Shown here in pieces: positions 59,367 through 64,000 of a DNA stretch of 64,000 bases. Each line of letters begins with the position of its first letter. Positions within the stretch are counted from its first letter, which is position 1. The notes under the pieces were generated by a model. The model had not been told where the DNA came from, did not search any database, and worked only from the letters and a program-made list of their open reading frames with translations. Source of the stretch: Nocardia jiangxiensis NBRC 101359 (GTDB taxonomy: Bacteria > Actinomycetota > Actinomycetes > Mycobacteriales > Mycobacteriaceae); the NCBI RefSeq assembly GCF_000308615.1, contig NZ_BAGB01000076.1, positions 124,001 through 188,000 of the forward strand, given 5' to 3'. The position numbers were made by a program, and so were the translations under genes.

Positions 59367-59684
59367 ATGACATCCGGCCCGGAAGTCCGCGACAACTCCG
59401 TCGAGGATCGGTTCGAATTGTTCGTCGACGGGAATCTCGCGGGTATCGCGGAATATCAGGACACCGCCTCGGAGCGGGCCTTCGTACATACGGAGGTCTT
59501 CTCGCACTATTCGGGAAAGGGGTATGCGCGCCTGCTCGTGGACGCCGCGTTGGACAATACGCGGCAGCAGGGGTTCGGTGTGCTGCCGCTGTGCCCGATG
59601 GTTCGGCACATCGTGGAGTCCGAGCCGGAATATCTGGCGTTGGTCCCCGCGTGGGCGCGAGGGCGGTTCGAATTGCCGCAGTGA
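59367..59684 (+). CDS. Small GNAT-family N-acetyltransferase (YjdJ-type)
   Basis: A 105-residue protein from ATG 59367; TAGGCT (59355-59360) ends six bases before it, so leaderless transcription is likely. It has the minimal GNAT fold of the GCN5-related YjdJ/DUF-type: FELFVDGNLAGIAEYQD, FVHTEVFSHYSGKGYARLLVDAALDNTR with the acetyl-CoA loop (YSGKGYA), and LPLCPMVRHIVE. The human and bacterial relatives are single-domain acetyltransferases of unclear substrate. It is convergent with the acyltransferase gene. Confidence 0.88.
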   Translation: MTSGPEVRDNSVEDRFELFVDGNLAGIAEYQDTASERAFVHTEVFSHYSGKGYARLLVDAALDNTRQQGFGVLPLCPMVRHIVESEPEYLALVPAWARGRFELPQ

Positions 59685-59691
59685 GCGCGGG

Positions 59692-60453
59692 TCAGTAGGC
59701 CGCTACCGCACCATCCAGGGCCTGCTGGAGTTCGGTGCGGACCAGTCGCGCGACCTCGGCCGGGCGGGCGGGCAGTTCGGGCACCGGAACCCCGAAGTGG
59801 AAGCTGGCCGAAATCGCCTCCTGCTTGGTCGGTTCCACCGTGGGGTCGGCGCGCGGGCCGTAGCTGAGCCCGAGGCTGACCAGGGCCGGGCGCGCACCGA
59901 GTTTCGCCGCCCGGAACGCGATGTGCCCGACGCCGCTGCCGACGGCCTGCACCTGCGTGGGATCGACCTCGTTGCAGGTGCCCTCCGGAAATATCGCGAT
60001 GCCGTCTCCGCGGGCCATCCGCTCGGCACAGATGTCGATCATCAGCTGCCCGGCCGCGTTCACCGCCCGCAGGCCGTGGTCCTTTCCGCGAAAGACCGGA
60101 ATTCCGCCCATCATGTCGATCCGCCGCCGCAGATCGTCCTCGACGAACAGTTCGTCCTTGGCCAGCACCCGCGTCCGCCCGATCACCGGCCGCAACCCAC
60201 TGCGCCAAGCGGCCGCGGCCACCGTGTACGGATCCTGCTGCGACAGATGATTGATCACGATCAGCAACGGCCGCCGATCGGATATCAACCGCCGCAACGC
60301 CTCCCGCGCCCCCGCCGCATACCCGATCCGCGGCCGGTACCGCCGCGCCAGCACCGCGTAGGCGCCCCAGGCCTGCAACCGATTCTGCCGATGCTCCCGG
60401 TAGAAGTCGTACACGCCATCACTGTTCTCGAGCACGACCTCAGGCCGTTCCAT
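59692..60453 (-). CDS. 1-acyl-glycerol-3-phosphate acyltransferase-like protein
   Basis: ATG 60453 (MERPEVVLENSDGVYDFY) follows GAAGGT and gives 253 residues; longer frames are unlikely. The PlsC family motifs are present: NHLSQQDP (HX4D), GGIPVFRGKDHG with Arg, FPEGTCNEVDP and a PALVSLGLSYGP strand. It transfers an acyl group from acyl-CoA or acyl-ACP to a lysophospholipid or related acceptor; without strong membrane segments it is probably peripheral. Its upstream region carries an inverted AGCGAAGCGGAGGC box (60462-60475). Confidence 0.85.
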   Translation of the reverse strand: MERPEVVLENSDGVYDFYREHRQNRLQAWGAYAVLARRYRPRIGYAAGAREALRRLISDRRPLLIVINHLSQQDPYTVAAAAWRSGLRPVIGRTRVLAKDELFVEDDLRRRIDMMGGIPVFRGKDHGLRAVNAAGQLMIDICAERMARGDGIAIFPEGTCNEVDPTQVQAVGSGVGHIAFRAAKLGARPALVSLGLSYGPRADPTVEPTKQEAISASFHFGVPVPELPARPAEVARLVRTELQQALDGAVAAY

Positions 60454-60814
60454 ACCTTCGCGCCTCCGCTTCGCTACACCGGGGCCCAGGCCCCACAGCA
60501 CCGATTCCACTCGAATCGGCCCGGCCCCACCCTTGCACCTGCCACGGTCACTGACCAGAGCAGAACACAACGAAACGACCCCAGGACCGACCGAACAAGC
60601 GACAGAACATCGAAAGTCACCCGAGTTCCGCCAACCCCGAAACACGCCAACCTCGAGACCGTGGCCCGGGTCGATTCTGGACTGACCGGAGCGGAGGAGC
60701 GAAGCGGGGGAGCGGACGGAGGGAAGAATCGGCCCTTCGGGGGCCGCGGCCCGCCGCAGCGAAGCGGAGGCCATTAATACAGCGCGAGGGGTGAAGCGGT
60801 GCGATGATGGCTGG
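60454..60814. other. Divergent intergenic region with repeated GCGGAGGC boxes
   Basis: Between the acyltransferase and yqgE genes lie 361 bases without a supported gene. Both ends carry the dispersed box: its complement at 60462-60475 facing the acyltransferase, and a plus copy at 60758-60771 facing yqgE, the latter in the context GGGGGCCGCGG-N-CCGCC as in the 51497-51748 repeats. A degenerate copy is at 60695-60710. No convincing promoter hexamers were found. Confidence 0.45.
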
Positions 60815-61429
60815 GTGGCACGCGCAGAGGAACACGGCGACCGCTCTCGACGGGAATCCCGGCACGAGGATCAGGCGGTGCGGCCCGGGACGCTGCTGGT
60901 TTCGGCGACCGACCTGGTCGAGCCGTCGTTCCGGCGGACCGTCGTGTACATCGTGGAGCACAACGACGCGGGCAGTCTGGGCGTCGTGTTGAATCGCCCG
61001 AGCGATACCGCTGTGCAGGATGTGCTGCCGCATTGGGCGGATCTGGCGGCCTCGCCGCGCACGCTGTATGTCGGTGGTCCGGTCAAACGCGACGCCGCAC
61101 TCTGTTTGACAACCGTCAGGGTCGGTACCGCCATCGATCGCATCGATGGCCTGCGCCGAGTGGACGGGCGGGTGGCGCTGCTGGATCTGGATTCGGATCC
61201 GGACATCATCGCGCCGCTGGTGGAGGGTATCCGGATTTTCGCCGGGTACGCCGGTTGGACGTTCGGGCAGTTGGAGGGGGAGCTCGAGCGCGGCGATTGG
61301 ATCGTGCTCTCGGCGCTGCCGTCGGATCCGATCGCGCAGCCCGGTGACCTGTGGGCGCAGGTGCTGCGCCGCCAGCCGCTACCGTTGTCGCTATTAGCGA
61401 CGCATCCGATCGAACTAGAACGCAATTGA
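60815..61429 (+). CDS. YqgE/AlgH family protein (UPF0301)
   Basis: GTG 60815 (VARAEEHGDRSRRESRHED) gives 204 residues, matching the usual actinobacterial length; ATG 60791 is an alternative. The family signs are VRPGTLLVSATDLVEPSFRRTVVYIVEH, SLGVVLNRPSDTAV, LYVGGPVKRDAALCL and FAGYAGWTFGQLEGELERGDWIV. The fold is known from structures (AlgH/YqgE); a role in redox or regulation has been proposed in Pseudomonas but is unsettled. M. tuberculosis Rv0038 is similar. Its 3' end overlaps the probable promoter of the sigma factor gene. Confidence 0.88.
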   Translation: MARAEEHGDRSRRESRHEDQAVRPGTLLVSATDLVEPSFRRTVVYIVEHNDAGSLGVVLNRPSDTAVQDVLPHWADLAASPRTLYVGGPVKRDAALCLTTVRVGTAIDRIDGLRRVDGRVALLDLDSDPDIIAPLVEGIRIFAGYAGWTFGQLEGELERGDWIVLSALPSDPIAQPGDLWAQVLRRQPLPLSLLATHPIELERN

Positions 61430-61438
61430 CTGCGTATA
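61411..61438 (+). promoter_or_regulatory. Candidate ECF-type promoter of the sigma gene
   Basis: CGAACT (61411-61416) and CGTATA (61433-61438) are spaced 16 bases apart, close to the GAAC-N16/17-CGT pattern of group IV sigma factors. The site lies about 60 bases before the sigL-like ATG, inside the end of yqgE. Many ECF sigma genes are autoregulated through such a site. Confidence 0.4.
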
Positions 61439-61495
61439 TAGCTAGTGTGGCCACGACATCCGCGCCCCCACCGCGGCGCCTGAGTTGGTGAGCCG

Positions 61496-62083
61496 ATGGC
61501 GAGCTCACCGCGGGCGACCAGTGACGGCGCGACCACCCAGCCTTTCCGAGGCGTTGCGCCGCCGATCCCGGACGGCGCGTCGCAGGTGCAGGCGAAGCAG
61601 CTCCGGGCGCTGTACGACCAGCATGCGCAGCCCTTGTGGCGGTACACCTACAGTCTGGTCGGCGATTCCGGCCGGGCCGAGGACATCGTCCAGGAGACGC
61701 TGTTGCGGGCGTGGCAGCGACCGAATGTGCTGGACCAGTCGACTGCGTCGGCACGGGCCTGGTTGTTCACCGTCGCCCGCAACATGTCGGTGGACGAGTA
61801 TCGCAGCGCCCGGCACAGGCACGAGTTCCGTACGGACAATCCGCCCGAGCAGGCCAGTCCCGATCAGGCGGAGCGGACGCTGGACAGCTGGTTGATCACC
61901 GACGCGCTGGCCAGGTTGAGTTCCGATCACCGCGAGGTGATCGTCCGGGCGTATTACCGTGGCCTGTCGACTCAGCAGATCGCGATGGAACTGTCGATTC
62001 CCGAAGGCACCGTGAAATCCCGTATGCACTATGGGATGCGCGCGTTGCGTTCGGCATTACAGGAGATGGGGGTGACGAAGTGA
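61496..62083 (+). CDS. sigL: ECF (group IV) RNA polymerase sigma factor, SigL-like
   Basis: A 195-residue protein from ATG 61496. Region 2 is LRALYDQHAQPLWRYTYSLVGDSGRAEDIVQETLLRAWQRP, including the DNA-melting segment ARAWLFTVARNMSVDEYRSARHR. Region 4 is ALARLSSDHREVIVRAYYRG with the helix-turn-helix LSTQQIAMELSIPEGTVKSRMHYGMRAL. The sequence and the adjacent zinc-type anti-sigma gene match the SigL-RslA pair of M. tuberculosis, which controls envelope and polyketide/phthiocerol-related genes there. Regulation by the anti-sigma and by autoregulation is inferred. The symbol is by resemblance. Confidence 0.88.
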   Translation: MASSPRATSDGATTQPFRGVAPPIPDGASQVQAKQLRALYDQHAQPLWRYTYSLVGDSGRAEDIVQETLLRAWQRPNVLDQSTASARAWLFTVARNMSVDEYRSARHRHEFRTDNPPEQASPDQAERTLDSWLITDALARLSSDHREVIVRAYYRGLSTQQIAMELSIPEGTVKSRMHYGMRALRSALQEMGVTK

Positions 62084-62826
62084 CGGACGTCCCCCGGATC
62101 GGGGAGAACGAGGCGGTGGTCCCGGATGGGGGCGACGACTACGTGATGTGGGATGCGCCGTACGTCCTGGGATCCCTCAGCCGCGCCGAACGTCTGCGTT
62201 ACGAGGCGCATCTGGACGAGTGTGCTTCGTGCCGGGAGGCCGTGGCCGAATTATCGGGTCTGCCCGGACTTCTCGGTCAGGTCGAGCCCGAAGTTGCACT
62301 GGCGCTGACCGATTCGCCGTCGACACCGAATGTCGTTGTGGTACCGCCGGAACCGAAGTCCGAGGATCCGCTTCCGATGGCCCGCAGTCACGGCCGGGAA
62401 CGCTGGCTGACGATCGGCGCGGCGGTGGGGGCAGCGGCCGCGGCGGTGGCGATCGCGGTCCCGATCACCGCTGCGTTCGAGCATCGCACCGAAGCCCCGC
62501 CGACCGAGCAGATCGTCTCCGAACGGCAGTTGGCTCCGGTGTTGCCCGCACCGGTCACCGCGAGTTACAAGCTCGTCGAGGTGCCCGGTGGGACGCGTAT
62601 CGAAATGACTTGCAGCTATACACCTTCGGAGACCGAGTACAACTGGCACGGCGCGCTGTGGGTGGTCCACACCGACGGCACCGAGGCGATGGTGGCGCAG
62701 TGGACGGCCCACCCGGGCCAGACCCTCACCCCCGACGGCACCACCGCCGTCCCGCCGGATCAGATTCGTGCGGTGCAGATCCGCGACGCGATCACCAATC
62801 AGGTCATGCTCGCCAGTTCACTGTGA
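62080..62826 (+). CDS. rslA: Zinc-type membrane anti-sigma factor, RslA-like
   Basis: GTG 62080 overlaps the sigma factor stop as GTGA. The 248-residue product has an N-terminal anti-sigma domain with the H-x3-C-x2-C zinc motif (HLDECASC, H44, C48, C51), then a Pro-rich linker, one membrane helix (about residues 105-125, IGAAVGAAAAAVAIAVPITAAF) and an extracytoplasmic beta-rich domain (VEVPGGTRIEMTCSYTPS, HGALWVVHTDGTEAMVAQW). Redox or zinc loss is known to release the sigma factor in this family. It is the partner of the upstream sigma factor. Confidence 0.88.
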   Translation: MTDVPRIGENEAVVPDGGDDYVMWDAPYVLGSLSRAERLRYEAHLDECASCREAVAELSGLPGLLGQVEPEVALALTDSPSTPNVVVVPPEPKSEDPLPMARSHGRERWLTIGAAVGAAAAAVAIAVPITAAFEHRTEAPPTEQIVSERQLAPVLPAPVTASYKLVEVPGGTRIEMTCSYTPSETEYNWHGALWVVHTDGTEAMVAQWTAHPGQTLTPDGTTAVPPDQIRAVQIRDAITNQVMLASSL

Positions 62827-62836
62827 GGTGAACCGC

Positions 62837-63247
62837 TCACAGCAGCGCAATGGCGGTGCACAGGGCCACGATCACGACGGCTTGCAAGGCGATTCGATAT
62901 CCGGCGACCGCGTCCCACGAGTCCTGCAGTGCGCGAGCGTTGTCCGGGATGACGCCGGTGCGTGCGGCAGCGGTCTGCGCGGTGTTGATCGGTTTGGCGA
63001 TGCGCAGCTGGATGCCGCCCCAGATCAGCAGTGCCACAAGGGCTGTCGCGGCGGCGATCGCGCCGCCCACGCATCCCGCTGTGGCCGCGCACACCAGGGT
63101 GAGCACGGTGGCGATCATTCCGGTGGCGCCGGCGAAGGGCATTCGGCGGTCGGCGAAATAGTGGCCCCAGCCCGCACTGAGGGTCATGGTCTTGTCGTCG
63201 AGTTCTCGGTAGACCGATCGCATGATCATCCCGGCGAAGACGTCCAC
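62837..63247 (-). CDS. DUF1772 membrane protein with uncertain N-terminus
   Basis: From GTG 63247 (VDVFAGMIMRSVYREL) the frame encodes 136 residues with three hydrophobic helices (ATGMIATVLTLVCAATAGCVGG, ATALVALLIWGGIQL, ALQAVVIVALCTAIALL) of the DUF1772 type. Upstream the same frame continues as LATIAVLGNGVVYGVDVF, which looks like the missing first helix, but no ATG, GTG or TTG precedes it before a stop; only a CTG at 63289 is available. Either a rare CTG start or a damaged 5' end is implied. Function unknown; anthrone-oxygenase-like in annotation elsewhere. Confidence 0.65.
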   Translation of the reverse strand: MDVFAGMIMRSVYRELDDKTMTLSAGWGHYFADRRMPFAGATGMIATVLTLVCAATAGCVGGAIAAATALVALLIWGGIQLRIAKPINTAQTAAARTGVIPDNARALQDSWDAVAGYRIALQAVVIVALCTAIALL

Positions 63248-63313
63248 ACCGTAGACGACGCCATTGCCGAGTACCGCGATCGTGGCCAGGACCTGGGCTG
63301 TTGTGCCGAGATG

Positions 63314-64000
63314 CTAGGTTCGCAAATTGCCTGCTCGCACCGGATCGGCCGGGGCGGTGGTCGACCACACCCCGGACTCCTCGGCCGCCGCCCGCTCGAC
63401 CCGGACCAGCGCCGGACCGCACAGGGCGCGCTCCACCGCCCGATCCGCGGCCACATCGCCGACGGCGATACGCGCGCTGCCGTCCGGATACCCCTTCGCC
63501 GCGATCCCCGCGCGGGCCAGTGTCTCGACCATGCCCGGTCCGGGCAGGTAGAGGAAGTTCCCCCGGCTGCGTGGAATGCGGATACCGCTGCGCCGCAGAG
63601 TTGTTCGCAACATCTCGCGCTGGACGGTGATCCGCAGGACCCGCTCGTTCAACTCGGTCGCCGCGGCGTAGGACGCCGCCACCGCGGCGGTCGCGGTCTC
63701 CGGCATCCCGAACGGCACCTGCAGCCGACGCACCCGGCGCACCAGGTCTCGATGCCCGAACGCGTAACCGATCCGGAGTCCGGCCAGCCCGTACGCCTTG
63801 GAGAACGTCCGCAGTATCAGCAGATTCGGGTATCGCGCGAGGAGCTCGAGCGGATCCAACGCCTCCTCGGCGCTCAGGAATTCCGCATACGCCTCGTCCA
63901 GGATCACCGGAATATGCCGTGGCACACCGAAAAGGAACGCTTTCAACTCACTGGCCGCCGCCACGGTTCCGGTCGGATTGTGCGGACGACACACCGCCAC
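63314..64000 (-). CDS. HisC/Pat-type pyridoxal-phosphate aminotransferase (partial)
   Basis: The coding sequence runs off the right edge, so about 229 C-terminal residues are visible. They include the PLP-dependent class I/II landmarks VCRPHNPTGT, VILDEAYAEF with the Asp contacting PLP, the Schiff-base Lys in LRTFSKAYGLAGLRIGYAFG, and the C-terminal GNFLYLPGPGM and AARIAVG-like Arg region (SARIAVGDVAADR). This subgroup includes histidinol-phosphate aminotransferases and the actinobacterial aromatic aminotransferase Pat. Without the N-terminus the two cannot be separated; no his genes are adjacent. Confidence 0.85.
   Translation of the reverse strand: MAVCRPHNPTGTVAAASELKAFLFGVPRHIPVILDEAYAEFLSAEEALDPLELLARYPNLLILRTFSKAYGLAGLRIGYAFGHRDLVRRVRRLQVPFGMPETATAAVAASYAAATELNERVLRITVQREMLRTTLRRSGIRIPRSRGNFLYLPGPGMVETLARAGIAAKGYPDGSARIAVGDVAADRAVERALCGPALVRVERAAAEESGVWSTTAPADPVRAGNLRT

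Overview
The window looks like chromosomal DNA of a high-G+C, mycolic-acid-containing actinobacterium, most likely Nocardia or a close relative. The basis is GC-rich third positions, frequent GTG starts, and an envelope gene set (MmpL3, AftD, a DUF3068 protein, FabG4/HtdX/FadA2). From memory, much of the gene order between about 12 and 54 kb matches the Mycobacterium tuberculosis Rv0204c-Rv0243 segment. No tRNA, rRNA, CRISPR array or insertion sequence was recognised.

Bases 1-6570 are an accessory, phage-like or integrative-element segment. It holds about 21 very small genes of visibly lower G+C, packed with ATGA/GTGA overlaps. The plus-strand cluster (1-3293) and the minus-strand cluster (3365-6571) converge on an intrinsic terminator at 3311-3361. 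Several products carry Cys pairs or helix-turn-helix regions. No integrase or structural phage gene is visible. A strong inverted repeat lies at 2770-2827 and a GGGAACTGGC-type repeat array at about 6630-6822, at the border with the conserved chromosome.

Bases 6836-15960: a TetR regulator with a palindrome over its promoter; an AraC regulator divergent from a phosphotriesterase-like lactonase, followed by a P450 and a glycosyltransferase-like gene; then htdX-fabG4 divergent from fadA2. The fabG4/fadA2 gap carries a palindrome with the same CTTAC-N6-GTAAG arms as the tetR one, suggesting a TetR regulon.

Bases 15984-20361: a GNAT acetyltransferase, an ADP-ribosylglycohydrolase overlapping a small prim-pol-like gene, a universal stress protein and an isochorismate synthase. 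Bases 20453-33552: envelope polysaccharide genes (DUF2613 peptide, AftD, acyltransferase, DUF3068, MOP-type flippase, membrane glycosyltransferase-like protein, GT4 glycosyltransferase, methyltransferase). Bases 33600-41499: two small orphan genes, pckA, a dynamin-like GTPase pair and a lipase.

Bases 41559-46348: trmB, a NYN-domain gene and mmpL3, apparently one operon. Bases 46540-54950: a hydrolase, DUF1707 protein, AI-2E-family exporter, two-component system, class III cyclase, a flippase-like membrane protein and DUF3054. Two tandem 125-bp structured repeats with compensatory changes lie before the cyclase. Bases 54954-64000: a penicillin-binding-like lipoprotein lacking catalytic motifs, aroQ, glycerate kinase, GNAT, acyltransferase, YqgE, a SigL/RslA-like sigma/anti-sigma pair, a DUF1772 protein and an aminotransferase cut by the window edge.

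All functional names rest on reading motifs and recalled family knowledge; no database search was possible.
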